A DNA stretch of 64,000 nt. It comes from Gigaspora margarita. Lineage: Eukaryota; Glomeromycota; Glomeromycetes; Diversisporales; Gigasporaceae. The stretch spans positions 302,487 through 366,486 of the forward strand of contig WTPW01000437.1 of NCBI GenBank assembly GCA_009809945.1, given 5' to 3'. Positions 12,070 through 24,164 of this stretch are shown in pieces (positions within the stretch are counted from its first letter, which is position 1; each line of letters opens with the position of its first letter). Below the pieces are notes generated by a model. That model was not told the origin of the DNA and made no database searches. It worked only from the letters and a program-made list of their open reading frames with translations. The position numbers were made by a program, and so were the translations under genes.

Positions 12070-13292
12070 TAAATAGTATAGTTAATTTTATTTTATTATT
12101 GTCGATATATCTAAATGTATTTTTACAAATAACAAATTTTTAATAAATAAAGTCATAAATTTTAAACTTATAAAGTCCACATGTTATATCTATAGTGCTC
12201 CTCAAAAAAATATCAGTTTGCAGAAACTTCTGCATAGTTATGTTCCGCATTAATAAAAAATTATCAAATAGATTAGTTGTAAATTTGATTGGTTAAATAA
12301 GAAATCATCTTAGAAATAATTGTTAGCGTTTTAGTGTTATGCTGAATTACTTTTCTAGAAATAATTGGTTGGGTTGATGTTAATTTTTGGTTACTGATTT
12401 TATTGATTAGCTTTTTTTGGTAATTTTGGATGTCACAAATTTCAACCGATTGTAAAAGTACTCTTTTGCGATAGTGAATGCGTAAAAGCAGATCGAAACG
12501 CTCTCCTGTGTCAACGAAATAATGTCAAAATTTTTTTGCTTAGCAAATGGAGAGTGCATTTATGATTAAAAAGGAAATGAATTTCTCAAAATTGCATAAA
12601 TAAATCACAAACCAGAATTACAAAAATGAAAAGCAATAATATATTAACTTTATTTGATAAAAAATATAATAATGATGATAATTAGAAAATTTTATTCATT
12701 CATAACTATTGATTATATTATTACTGAATTACTTTATTTTTGATATACTAAACAAATTCTCTGAATAATATAAAAATAGCTAATATGAAATTCTAAAAAT
12801 GAACAATAATTTGGACAATAAAAAATGTTCAACATTAATTTTTATTCAATTATATGCTTAAAAAAGTCTTGATTTACAATCATAAACACAAATATCAAAG
12901 TAAATATATTAATCATCTGTTTTTATATAAATTGAGGCTAGCATCATACAGTTTTATTTTTACTCAAATGTGGACACTTAAATTGCTAAAAATGCATATT
13001 CGTATTAATTCAGGCTTGAAAAGGTTTGATTGAATCTAATGAATTTTGAAGTGTTTCAAATTTAAACTTTATTGCTTGAACTGAATCAAACTCAAACATA
13101 ACTGATTATCTAGTTTGAATTCAATCTGGAATTCACAAAGTTGATCAGACTTGATAGAGTATGTACATTAAAAATATTATTAATATTAATACAAACTAAT
13201 ATAACTTTATACTACAATATTCTATAATATTTTTAAATAATTTTTTAAAGTAAATTACAATAAACAAACTAAACTGTAAACTGTGTGCTGCT

Positions 13293-14929
13293 ATAATGAT
13301 GCCTGGCGAAACTATTTTTGCAATGACGAAAGGTTTCGTCATGGTTTCGTCTGACGAAACCTCTGGCGATTGACGAAGCCACTGACGATTGACAAAACCA
13401 CTGACGATTGACGAAACCATTGACGATTGACGAAACCCCTGACGATTGAAGAAACCATGACGATTGACGAAAAAAGGCTGTGCCAAAATTTTTTAGTTAA
13501 GATTTTTTTTTTTTTTTGAATTCTAAATCAGTAGAATTTAAATAAAATAAATTCATCGAATTTGGCTTAGCGGTTGTCAAGATAGCAAAGAATCGATTTT
13601 CCGTTCACGTGATCTTCCGAAGTAAATTAGCCAATTAAAAGGAAATTTTAAACCAAAACGTTCGCTTTGCAAAAATCGTATTTATCGCAAAATTTAGACT
13701 AGCAAATCGTCCTTCTGGCTTTAATAAAAAAAGTTTCCTCGCACAATTTTGGTATATAATGGACTTTCTAACAACCAATATGTACCAAACCCTAACATAA
13801 ATTAATTTTTTTTCTCAAAGACTATTGATGCCGGAAGATCACGTGACCGGAAAATCAATCCTACGTCCTGTCAATTTCATATCATCGTTCAAAGTTTGAA
13901 AAATTTTGACGCAGCCTTTATTTTGATAGGCGTTTGAATTTTTTAAAACTTTGAGCAATAACCACAAAGCCAATTTTATGAGCTTTTTTTTTTATTTGAA
14001 TTCTACAGATTCGTAAAATGCAAATAAAAAAAGACCATTGAATTTGGCTTGGTGGTTGTCAAGATATTATTGCTCAAAGTTTTAAAAGATGGATGCGTCA
14101 TAATTTTTTTAACTTTGAGCAACGATATCTTGATAACTATCAAATCAATTTTGATTAACTTTTTTTTATTTAAATTCTACGAATCTTTAAAATTCAAAAA
14201 AAAAAGTTTATCGAATTTGGCATGGTAAATGTTGAGAGCTCGATGTTGCTATATCTCAAAAAAAAAGTTTGAAAAAAATTTGACGCAGCCTTTATTTTGA
14301 TTAGTCGGTTTGAATTTTTTAAAAGTTTGAGAAATAGTCTAAACAACCATCAAGCCAAATTCGATATACTTGTTTTTTATTTAAATTCTCCGAATATGCA
14401 GAATTCCAATAAAAAAAGTTAATTAAAATTGATTTGGTCAAAATATCGTCACTCAAAATTTAAAAATTTTGGGAATGAAAAATAATTCTTTTTTTAATTT
14501 TTTTTTTAATTTAATTTAATAAATTAATTTTAATCCTTTAATTTAATATTTTAAACATTGATAGTATGAAAAAATACTTGTTTTGTATAAAAATTCTAAT
14601 AAATCGCGTTATATTTTGTACCGGCCGAAAAGTTATTATCGAACTACATTTTTGATTGCAATGACCAACACAAAATTTATCACGTGTCCCATTATTTTCA
14701 AAACAAACTATAATAAATTTCGCATTGTTTTTTGTTTTTACATTTGTTTTGTTACACAAAATTCTGAAATTCTTTTGGTTCCGATGTACAATTTTGAGAT
14801 CGGAGGTGATCTTCAGCCCAGAAATCACTTAGGTTTCGTCAATCGTCATAGGTTTCGTCAATCGCCATAGGTTTCATCAATCGTCAATCGTCAATGACGA
14901 GGGTTTCGTCACTCGTCAGGCATCATTAT
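13293..14929. mobile_element. 1.6-kb inverted-repeat transposon with subterminal repeat arrays
   Basis: The terminal inverted repeat ATAATGATGCCTG is at 13293 and, reversed, at 14917-14929. Inside each end lie direct copies of TGACGATTGACGAAACC (about six at the left, 13320-13470; four or five in reverse at the right, 14826-14916). The flanking GCTGCT (13287-13292 and 14930-14935) is present once in the empty site of block A (7181-7200), so this is a clean insertion; the target duplication is 6-10 bp depending on where the ends are drawn. The middle (13500-14460) reuses the TTTGAGC / CAACCA / TTTATTTGAATTC words of the element at 1171-2255. No transposase is seen, so it is non-autonomous. Confidence 0.85.
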
Positions 14930-15183
14930 GCTGCTACAGCAATTAAGTTTTTTAAATAAATTTTTTATAGTAAATTATAATAGATAATATAATAACTTTA
15001 CAAAACCTGACATTTTGGTTTTTTTTTTTTTTTTTAAAAAGTGAGGTTTATCCTCAGTTTCTTTATTGAATTTCAAATATATTTACAAAATTTTCATGTA
15101 TGAATTGCATTCTCTGTTCGTCCCAAAACTAAGGCTCAGACTGGCTTAAGCCGCACCTTCAACCCATACTTTCTCAAGTAGGA

Positions 15184-16700
15184 TTAATTGCCCCACTCAA
15201 TATCCGCATTGATTGATTCAATGTATGTAGGAGAAGTGTTAAAATTTATATACAGGTCCCTCCAAATGTCTATTTTTCTATTTAGCCTTTCAACTATCTT
15301 CTTTCTTTTTGTTTGTACCCTATCTTCGTTTGTTTCTAGGGATTCAGTTTCAGTTTTCTCTTGGATTAGTTCATCTGATATTGCCGCTGTGTAGGTGCAC
15401 CTTCTCTTCCATATTTGTTTATATAGACTGGTGTTAATCTTGTGGAGTACGTAGCAGCTAAAGTTTCTTTTTCTTTTGGGGTTTTTCGCAAAGGCATTAA
15501 TTCTTCTTTCATCTTCTTTTGTTATAATTCCCGCGAGGGGGTTTATCACGATGCCTTCTTCATTTTTCTCTTTGTACAGTATGTTGGTTAGATCTTTTGT
15601 CTTCTGTTCTGAAAAGCTGTTTGATTTCGTTAGTATCTTTGTGACAGTTTTATAGATTAGTTGGTATTTCGATACTTCATTATCTCCACATTATATCCAG
15701 TAATCATTATTTTCAACATATTTCAGACATCTCCCACAAATGTCTGATTTGTACTTCTTTTTATCCCTCTTGTACATATTTTCTATCGTTGGTAGTTCGT
15801 TTAGGAAGAGCTTTACTTTGAATGATTTCATGGCTGATTCTTTGGGACTAGTACTTCTTTGAAGGGGTTTGCTTCCGTAATTTAAATAGTCTTGAAAAAG
15901 CTTCCAGTTGATCTTGTCTCATCCATTATTCCATATTTGTAATCATTCCTGGAATTGCCAATGAGCAGCGTTCATCGCATTTTGTATATTTCTAATGAAT
16001 CTTCTGGGGTTTTCCGGGCATTGTTTCCTGTCCCATCTCATTACGTATATGTCATATCGTACATTGTCGTGTTGGATATCTAGTACTCTTGTGTTCTCTG
16101 TATGTCTGCCCCTACTTGTAATATTTTCATTATATGCTATAGACCATTGCAGATCTTTTCATTGTACTATTGTATTTATTGTTGCCCAATTTGTCCAATG
16201 TTTGTTTTTTCCTAGTAGATTGCTTATTCGTGTTGTAGACTTTTCCACCCTTTGTTTTTCAAGTGTTCCGGCTATGCATTGATTCATCTCGATCGTTACT
16301 TGTTGGCCTTTTGGTATTACTAAGAGCATGGTGGTGATTGCACTCAGTATTAGTTTGGTCTTCGAAGGCCATGTCCTTGGTGTTTGACTGAAGATGATAT
16401 CTGAGTTGTCTATCCTCCATGTTGCTACTAGTTCACTCCTACTTTCATCAATTCATTTTTCGGTTACTTCTATCTCCACTTTGTACACTTTTCTTTTTAA
16501 TTGTTCTATCTTCTCCATCATCTCAATTAACTCTGCTTGTATATTCTCTTCCTGGATTGTATTTAAGATGAGCTCCTGTTGTCTTCTTATCTTGGGGTTG
16601 AAATGTAGTGTGATCTCTGCATGATTGTTCTGGTTTCTTTTCTTTCTATGGGTTGTTTTACCATTTCTTTCAATACGTTTAATTCCGCTCTCATACATTG
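15184..16700 (-). pseudogene. LINE ORF2 C-terminus: RNase H remnant and Cys finger
   Basis: Reading the minus strand from 16700, a basic linker is followed by IDESRSELVATW, the place of the usual TDGS motif of type I RNase H, then WPSKTKL (usual SSTKAEL-like) and VIPKGQQVTIEMNQ, where the catalytic Asp of TDSQ is lost. Further on, CGRCLKYVENNDYWI then a stop and C resembles the C-x2-C-H-C finger that ends many fungal LINE ORF2 proteins. The last open piece (15549-15184) is Lys/Arg-rich. In-frame stops at several places and changed catalytic residues make it inactive. I recognised it from domain order and motif shape. Confidence 0.7.
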
Positions 16701-16915
16701 TTACTGTCGATTTGCGACCCGTACAGGTCTATGTTTATTTTGCGCGTAAACGCACAATTGACCCTGTTTGGTATGTTTTTCAACTCGCAGCCGTGGCATC
16801 TTGTTATTCTGTTGTTGTTGGTATTGTAGTTCCAGTGCTGGATTGACACCTTTTTCGTACTGACTCTCGTCACTCTACCGATTGTGCCGTCGGTCATTAA
16901 GCACCAGTTTTTCTC

Positions 16916-17428
16916 TCAGTTTTCTAGTTTGTATACCATTGCCGTATTCTGTTTCCTTTCACTCTTGACTACTTTCATTAGCCAACTTCTGCATCTATCT
17001 TGAATAACCTTGTACCACTGTGGTTCTTTGCCTCTGGGAATCTTCTTTATGTTTTGTGTGATTTTGCTCCATTCCAGTCCCTCGTTGGCCTCCCCACTCA
17101 TTATCTGTTGTATTGTATTTATGCCTAGCTGCATCAGTCTTTGTTTGATCTTTGCTGCCTGATTTATCCCTTTAATTATTTGATTAATCGAGTCTCCTTC
17201 TAACATGTTCGGTCTTGGCCATTCAGTCTGTATATTTCTTGTAAAGGTGATTCCATACTCGTGACATGACCTTAGTATTTCTGCTATTCTACATGTGTCG
17301 TAATTGCCCACGTATACGCCTGGGTCTTGACTCAGTATGGAGGTGCCATTGTCTGCTTTATTCTGTAATTGCTGTAGCATTAACTTAAATGCTGATTTGT
17401 TGAATACTGGATGATTCAATAGCCGCAT
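16916..17428 (-). pseudogene. LINE ORF2 segment between RT and RNase H
   Basis: This 170-codon frame is the continuation of the reverse-transcriptase ORF after a frameshift near 17460. It is helical and charged with no catalytic motif visible, matching the thumb/connection region expected between RT and RNase H. Confidence 0.6.
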
Positions 17429-17472
17429 GATGATCGTCGTATGTTGTTGTAACTGGATGTCTGCTACCTTTT

Positions 17473-19555
17473 TTAGGCCATAGATTCTATTGTGCCAAAA
17501 GGTTGAACTTGGTGCCGATTTGGATATCTGTGCCTTATTTTTAGTAATTTGTGTGTACCGATTTGTAATGTCCTCGCATAGGTTGTGTGATAGTCTTGTG
17601 TTTTGGATTCGATATGCGACCCTTGATAATACGATACAATCACAATATAGATATATTGTTTCTCTGTTATTATTGCATTTCTCATACAGTTCAGTGCCAT
17701 GTTCACCTCTTTAACTATCTGTTTGTGTATTTTCTTATGCGATTTGTCAGGTGTAAACCAACAACCCATCACTTTGAATATTTCTTTCTTGTCTATGGAT
17801 ATGATTTCTTGCTTGTTGTATATTATGTGTTGCTGATCAGCTTTGTTGCCGGCGGATACCAGTACTGACTTACTAGGGTTTACTTTGATTCCTGCAAACT
17901 CGTAAAATAGTTCAGCAGTCCGCAAAATGTCTTGTAATTGCTCTCTAGTGTCTGCAACCCATACTGTATCGTCCATGTACGCTATTGTAGAGAATCTATT
18001 TTTAATCACTTCTTCTTGACGATGTTTCATCATTATTTTTGCAGATAGAGAGTAACCTCCGAACTGTTTGTCGATTTTGGAAATCAGAGGGTCGTAGTAT
18101 ATCCTCCATAGCAGGGGCGATATCGTTTCTTCTTGGTCGACCCCATCTCTGACCTCGTACCAATCTGTATTGCCATGGTTTGTTATAACGTAATTTCTTT
18201 GGTCTTTGAAAATTTCTTCTATCAGATCTGCAATAGATCTCAGAATCCTTATTCTTTTGAGTGCTTCTTTTAAGAGTGGAATATGGACCGAATCGTATAC
18301 TTTTGACATATCCTGTGCTAGTATCCATAGCTGTTTGTCATTCAGTTGGCTGTCCTCGATGGCACACATCAGCGTGTTTATAGGTAGCATGATTGAAGTG
18401 TTAGGAAGTGCCACGTGATTGCAATCATTTAATATTTCGTATTTATACAGTACGGTACTCTATCGTCGTGAAATAGCTTTTGTAAATAGTTTCTCATGTG
18501 CTCAATTAATGTTATAGGTCTAGTTTGGTTTAAATCACCATTAAATACACTCTTTTTAGATATTGGATAGATAGCGCTTTTTTCTCATGACTTGGGAATC
18601 GTCTTGAATTTCAAATATGCATTAAAAATGTCTATTACGAGTTGTTTGACTTTTGGTCCAGTATGTTTTAACATCTCATTTGAAATCTGTAAGGGCCCAG
18701 TTGCTTTTTTCATAGGTGCATCTTTAATTAATGCTTCTATTTCTACTATATTGAAGTCTACCTCTAAACTAGAGTACCACTCCTCGTTTATACTTTGTAT
18801 GGGTTCATACTCCTCTTTCCAGCTTTCCCAGAGCATTGTATTTGGTGGATTGTGCCTTGTCCATCTTTGATAGTGACCTTTGACCTCTGATTTGATTCCG
18901 TCCTCACTTGTGATCACCCCGTTAGGCTTAACTATATTGTGAAATACGACCTTATCTACTCTTCTCTTTAGTACACTATTGATCATTTGCCTTGTACTTG
19001 TCGCGAAGTTCCCGTATCTTTTATCAACATAGTAATTGATCTGGTCTCTGTGTTGCATTTTGTTTTCTAATGCTCTAGCCTTTCTGATCCCTTTCTGGTA
19101 TTGCTTGAGTCTATGTATCCATTCCTCAATGTCCCGTTTTCTGGTTTTTTATAGACAAAGCTTGGGATATTCAGGTCCGCAAGCTTGTTTATCTGTGATA
19201 TTTCTCTGTTAATTTCATTTGTGTTTTTTAAATTCTCCAATTTAAAGGCTCTAATCAGCTTGTTCATCTTTCTTAACGCACTATGAAGCTTCGTTGCCAA
19301 CACTGAGAACTCATATGATACTCTTGGCCTGGTTTTGGTTCTTGGTATCAATTGCTTGCTTACTGCATATAAATCATTTGCTAGTTTATTCCGAGTCTTG
19401 TCCAAGTCTGTACTATTTTCAATTGGTCGGTATGCCCCTTCTATTACTCTTGCTTCAAGTATCTTTTTGAACTCCTCCCAATTCTCATCGTTCATCTGTT
19501 TGTACTTGTATATCCATCTGCCTTTTCTTTTACACTGCTTTGTGTCCAGAATCAC
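17473..19555 (-). pseudogene. LINE reverse transcriptase (broken)
   Basis: Three frame pieces form one RT. The pre-RT part (19555-19067) is basic. The finger part (19058-18585) contains KKATGPLQISNEMLKHTG, then IPKS followed by a TGA where a Trp is usual, and TRPITL beyond it. The palm (18414-17473) has motif A as AQDMSKVYDSV (usual DISKAFDSV), motif B around GVDQEETISPLLW, and the catalytic YMDD box in AYMDDTVWVA, followed by INPSK-like GIKVNPSKSVL. Both catalytic aspartates of the YMDD box survive. Stops and frameshifts at about 19060, 18590 and 18430 separate the pieces. Confidence 0.88.
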
Positions 19556-19564
19556 TTTGGTATT

Positions 19565-20439
19565 CTAGCTCATACTTAGTATCTTGTGATCACTGTCTGT
19601 TATTTCTACTGAGTCTTGTACTTTTAGTTTATTACATGATGCCAAGATTTGTACTGAGGACCATATGTCATCGATTTGACTACTTCCGTTAGGGCCATAC
19701 CAGGTATCTTCTTCTATTCCAAAGTAGTCAATCGCACTTTCTAGGCCTAAGCTTCTCATACCGGTGAATATTTTGGTAAGTGCTTGTTTAACTTCTTTCG
19801 GTCTGTATTGAAATCTCCCATTACAATTACTTCAAGCCTGTTCTTTCTTGCATTATGTATCCAGTCCAGCACTCGCTTTACTGTATTCTGTCTTAGTGAC
19901 TCGTTATTACATGGTAGATACACCGATACTATTCTAACTTGTCTCTTGAGGGGGAAGTGTAGATCTACTGCGATAGCTGTGCCTTCTATCTTCTGAATGT
20001 TATTGATGTAGTGTTGGAGGTGCCTGGCTATTGCAAGAGCTATTTCCAAACTTGACTCATTTTTCTTTGCTACCTGTGTGTTGCAGTTTGATGTATATAC
20101 GATATAGTAGGGATGTTTGTTTTCTAGTACATTCAAATGCTGTGACTCTGCTAGCTTGGTCTCTGTCCAGCTCACAATGTGAAGGTTTTCTTCATGGCAG
20201 TGATCTATCCATAATTGTTGTTTCAGACTAAGGTTTACCCCTCTAACGCTGTGTGTTGCTAGATTTATATATTGTTGAAACTCATCAAGCATACCCCTTA
20301 ATGCCACATTTCCTTGTGGCACCTGATTATTGTTTGTATTACTTTCACTTATCTTTTCATGTATTTGGCTAGTGTATTTTTGCATATCAGTCGATTGTTC
20401 CCCGTTTGGGTCTTGTGTTATTGTTTGTTCATCCATCAT
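19565..20439 (-). pseudogene. LINE endonuclease domain (EEP/APE-like)
   Basis: The main piece (20439-19756, 227 codons) shows SWTETKL (metal-binding Glu), EGTAIAVDLHF, VSVYLPCNNE and MGDFNTD, which are the ordered motifs of exonuclease-endonuclease-phosphatase nucleases. A frameshift at about 19757 moves the rest into another frame (19759-19565), where SQIDDIW and SDHKIL supply the last motifs. The protein would nick target DNA for target-primed reverse transcription. It is upstream of and was presumably fused to the RT. Confidence 0.88.
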
Positions 20440-20459
20440 TTGGTAGGTTGAAATAGGTT

Positions 20460-21209
20460 CTATTCTGGAAGGGTTAAGTCTTTTAGTGCGTTCAGGTGTG
20501 GTGGTAGTACTGTGATTCTGAATTGCTGTAGTAGGATTTCCATTGCTCTAGGTAAATTATCATAAGACGACACAGGAAATATGTCATTATCTTGTATGTT
20601 GTGCTCAGTTAGGTATTCTTTCATTTTCTCGATTGAGTCTGGCAGTACATCAAATTCCTTATCTTCTGTTTGTTGGTCTTCTTTGATGTCTATCCAGCTA
20701 TCTGGGATTTTCCTGAAGAAATAATGATGTCTTAGTAAGCAGACTGTCTCCATTAGACGCTTGGGCGTTTCAATGGGGAGTGTCAAGTTGAGGTCTAGTT
20801 GTGAGGGGTCATCCGGTAGAGCCAGTTTATCTGTCAGGTTCAAATCCGAATATTCGCTTGAAAGAGGTATAGGGTATCTGTATTTGTGTTCAATTTCTTT
20901 TAAGAATTCACATAGCTCATCTTTTTTGTTTATTGAAAACTCGTATATATTTTCTGTTTCTACTTTCTTTGGGTCTTTTGGCAATGGTACTTTTGACTTA
21001 ATATAATCATTAGGTAATCTGATGAAGGCGTAGTATTTTCTTAGCATTTCAACATGATCCTTGAAGTCATCTCCGTCTCTGGGGGTGAATGGGAATGAGT
21101 CCCTTACTGCAGGATGCAATTCTTGCGGTGTCAAAGGTAGTTCTTTCTTTTTTGGAGGAAGTTTGAAGTAACTACTTGGCAAGTCGTCGTATATGTAGTA
21201 TTCTCTCAA
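20460..21209 (-). CDS. LINE-internal ORF of degenerate LPxxY repeats
   Basis: This is a 249-residue open frame just upstream of the endonuclease, separated by a stop and about 20 bases. It consists of about four degenerate units of roughly 55-60 residues built as leucine-rich helix, [R/H]-x-Y-x-F, then LP-x-x-Y/W-I (for example RKYYAFIRLPNDYI and RHHYFFRKIPDSWI). Degraded units continue upstream in other frames to about 21500. It is acidic overall and has no zinc knuckle. Its role is unknown; it may be the ORF1b of this LINE family or the N-terminus of ORF2. Confidence 0.5.
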   Translation of the reverse strand: MREYYIYDDLPSSYFKLPPKKKELPLTPQELHPAVRDSFPFTPRDGDDFKDHVEMLRKYYAFIRLPNDYIKSKVPLPKDPKKVETENIYEFSINKKDELCEFLKEIEHKYRYPIPLSSEYSDLNLTDKLALPDDPSQLDLNLTLPIETPKRLMETVCLLRHHYFFRKIPDSWIDIKEDQQTEDKEFDVLPDSIEKMKEYLTEHNIQDNDIFPVSSYDNLPRAMEILLQQFRITVLPPHLNALKDLTLPE

Positions 21210-22204
21210 TTGCTGCTTTATCGTGCAATGTCTCTTAGTTGACTTCTGGCCGTCAACAGGAATACCTTTGGTATAAAACTATTGAGTTCCTTCAGATTGT
21301 ATGGGAGTGGGATCCTTTTATTTTCAAAGTAATCTTCGCTTAGTCGTTCAAAGGGGAAAATTAGACGCAACGCTTAAACAGCAGGTCCAGTCTTGTTTCT
21401 TTTCATGGGTAATTTGAATGGTAGCATCTGTCTAGTAGCTTTGTTAATGAGATCGGGTGATTCTGGTAGTGGAATTAATTTTTACTTTTAATCGCTCTGA
21501 CCAATGCGCTGTTATCCTATATCCACTTCTTTAATGATAGTAGGTAACTAGAGCGACCTTAGACAGTGAACACTTTGTGTAACCTCACTTGTTACTGTGA
21601 TATATCTAAGTCGAAAGGCGTTTTTCAATAAAACTTAACAAAGAAGATTTTTGGCAATTTGCAATTACGAAAGAGGCTACAATTAAAAGTATATGAAGAT
21701 ACTAGTAACTGTTTAATTTAAATAATAAATAAATGTATTTATTAGTGAAAGAGTATGAAGACTCGATGTTGAACTTGGGGTCCACATCTGCTGCTTTTAT
21801 ACATTTTGATTTTTTACAAATGTAACAGACTACATCTAATACATGTGTAATATATGCTATATCTACTACTAATAAAATATATAGTATAAATAGTATAAAT
21901 GTAATATATGAAATAAATGATATATGTTGAATAAATAAAATATATAGAATATATGCTATAAATATGACATATTTTACATGAGCTACATGTAACGAATCTG
22001 TCCGCAGTAATCGCCTAACCAATCAGATTACAGATCACATGACTGATCACTCATTGGTTCCGATCTTGTCATCCAGTGGTCGTACAGGGATGATCTTTAG
22101 CTCGTTGGAATCGTCTCAGTGAGCTGATTCGAATGGTAGTGGTTTCATTTAATTTGGATCAGTGGATCAAGAGTTATGATCGATTTTGTGGTTAATAGCA
22201 ATTT

Positions 22205-23342
22205 CTATAGGTCAACAGCGCGCACTTCTTCGAATCTAATATGAGTCTTAATAGCAGCGAAGCCTAGGCCGTAAAATAAATATGCCGTAAACTCATGTGG
22301 GTCTATTCTATTCATGTCCAAGCTTTTCACCAAGTCGGTCATCAGTTTTTTCTTTAGTATTGTATGTAACTGGTCCTTATTCGCTTTATTCGTTACCATG
22401 ATGACATTGTGCACCTGTTTATATTTTTACATCACTGTGTGGTATAACTGTTGGTATTCATTCTGGTGCTGTGGTTTATTTCTGCTAGCCTGTGTAAATG
22501 TCTTGAAAAATGCCGTGTCTCGATGTTTGAATTTCAGACTGATTGCTACCGGCAATAAATTCTTCATTGGTCTAGTTTGTAATTTGTATTGCAGTAATGC
22601 CTCTAGTTCTGTCAAGAATTCGAATGCTTTGACTATCTTTCTGGGTGCCATTCTTGTTCATTGAACTCTTGTGTTATGTTATTTACTATTGCATTAATTA
22701 TTTCTTGTTTCCACATCTTTTCTTGTGCCAATTCTTCATATACTTTCTTTTTTGCCATTCTATCTCCTGTCTCACCCTGGAGTACTTCACTGTATAACCT
22801 TTGTTTCCCTTTCTCAGATCTAACTGTGGTGATTGATTCAGTTTCCATCCGATCCTGAGTATTGTTTTCTTCTGATTGTTCATCTAAGTCCTTATCTGTC
22901 CTATCTCTCTCATCCGGGGTACTGACCTCATCACCGACCGTATCCGTCACCTGCATGTCATTAATCTGATTTACTATTTTCAGTTTTGGGCGATTATCTA
23001 GTGATGTTGTGATTTGCTCGTGGGAATTTGGTTGATCAACTCAGGCTCTGCTTGTTCTGGAGGTACCATTTCTATTTCTGTTGTGTTTTGATCATCTGTT
23101 ATAGTTGTTGATGTCATTTCGTTATCCGATGATGAAATGTGTTGATTTTTCAGGGGTGAGCTACTTTCTTGCATTATCTCGTCACTGGATTGGTGTAAAG
23201 TTTTAGGCCTCTTATTTTTTGTTTGTGCTTCTGACCTAATTTCTTCCATTCTATCAATTAACGAGTCCTGCGCTGTATCCATGTCATTGTTACTCATTTT
23301 CCGAATTGTTGTGATCACAGGCTTAGCGCCCGGCTGGATCAC
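22205..23342 (-). pseudogene. LINE ORF1 remnant
   Basis: Four pieces read in order with two frameshifts (near 23000 and 22650) and one TAA (near 22427). The first part is acidic and Ser/Thr/Gln-rich (disordered). The middle is charged and probably helical (KVYEELAQEKMWKQEIINAI), and the end is compact (PHEFTAYLFYGLGFAAIKTH). The position near the 5' end of the LINE suggests the nucleic-acid-binding ORF1 protein, but I see no CCHC finger or RRM that would prove it. Confidence 0.5.
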
Positions 23343-23692
23343 TTCGAAGATTTTTGGTGTTGCAGTACTGCAATTGAACTGATACTTTCTTTTCCTGTTC
23401 GTTGTCAGTCTGGCTCTACTCTACTATTTTATTTAGTTAGACTAACTTATTTAGTTAATTATTCTAACTTATCCTGACTCTATGTGTGTATTTTGCTTGT
23501 CCTCTCTGCTGATTTATTTATTTACTTAGTGATTTGCAGTAAATCAGGAAAGAGTTCCTAAACCTGACATTTTGTAATAAATTGTTAAGAAGTTATTACT
23601 AATTTGCTACAAAATTGTTGCAAATTTGATACAATTAACCTCTATTTCATTTTAATATTGTATCTAAATACAAATAAATTGTATAAAAATTT

Positions 23693-23905
23693 GTAACTGT
23701 ATTGTCACGATACCTTATTAAGAAATCATAATCGGTTAAATTTAAATTCATAACAATATCATTTTAATATAATTACAATTTTTTGGCAAAGAAATTATAA
23801 TCATATTGTCACGATACCTAATTAAGAAATCATAACCCAATTAAATTTAAATTCATAACAATATCGTTACAAATTTGCCAAGAAATTGTAACTATATCAT
23901 TGCAA
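23693..23905. repeat. Tandem duplication, about 103-bp period
   Basis: ATTGTCACGATACC starts copies at 23701 and 23804, each followed by the same AAGAAATCATAA... and AAATTTAAATTCATAACA words. A partial third copy follows. Confidence 0.75.
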
Positions 23906-24164
23906 TATGATTTATTTAAATTGTTGTGAAGTTGCGACAATTTTGCCACAACTTCGTTACAACATAGTTGCAACATTGTTATGTCTTGTAAGTAATTTTA
24001 TATAAATTTTGAGCCAATGCAGAATCGATTATGTGGTGATTAAGTAGCATTTAAGTAACAATTAAGTAGCAATATACTTTTAGCAAAGTATAGTTACCTG
24101 TATTTATATATATGTTGTAGAATTTCAAAAATTCTGAATCCACTTAATGTTAAGTATATAGAAT

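Larger units (their letters stand above)
9639..14993. repeat. Segmental duplication, copy B (interrupted)
   Basis: This is the second copy of the block at 3430-7240, in the same orientation. It carries its own poly(A)-led secreted-protein gene and is broken at 13292/14930 by an inverted-repeat transposon. Homology stops near 14993, about ten bases before the LINE target duplication at 15003, so the duplication edge and the LINE insertion nearly coincide. The parts outside the gene and transposon are noncoding. Confidence 0.85.
15018..23559 (-). mobile_element. Full-length but decayed LINE retrotransposon (EN-RT-RNase H)
   Basis: A 15-bp direct repeat, AAACCTGACATTTTG, flanks the element at 15003-15017 and 23560-23574. 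The 3' end on the minus strand is a poly(A) tail seen as a T run at 15019-15035. In transcription order it holds an ORF1 remnant, a proline/leucine repeat ORF, an apurinic-like endonuclease, a reverse transcriptase, an RNase H domain and a Cys finger. Every ORF has frameshifts or stops, so this copy is dead, although the preserved target duplication suggests it is not ancient. The RNase H points to an I/Tad/R1-type clade rather than L1; that is inference. 21210-22200 is an internal spacer with ATATA-rich sequence and remnants of further repeat-ORF units. Confidence 0.93.

Noticed and set aside
15995..20231. Many plus-strand frames over the LINE
   Set aside because: They are antisense shadows of the minus-strand endonuclease and reverse transcriptase, hydrophobic and without motifs.
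21702..22022. 106-codon hydrophobic minus frame in the LINE
   Set aside because: Product of an ATA/TAT-rich simple repeat, without homology to LINE ORFs.
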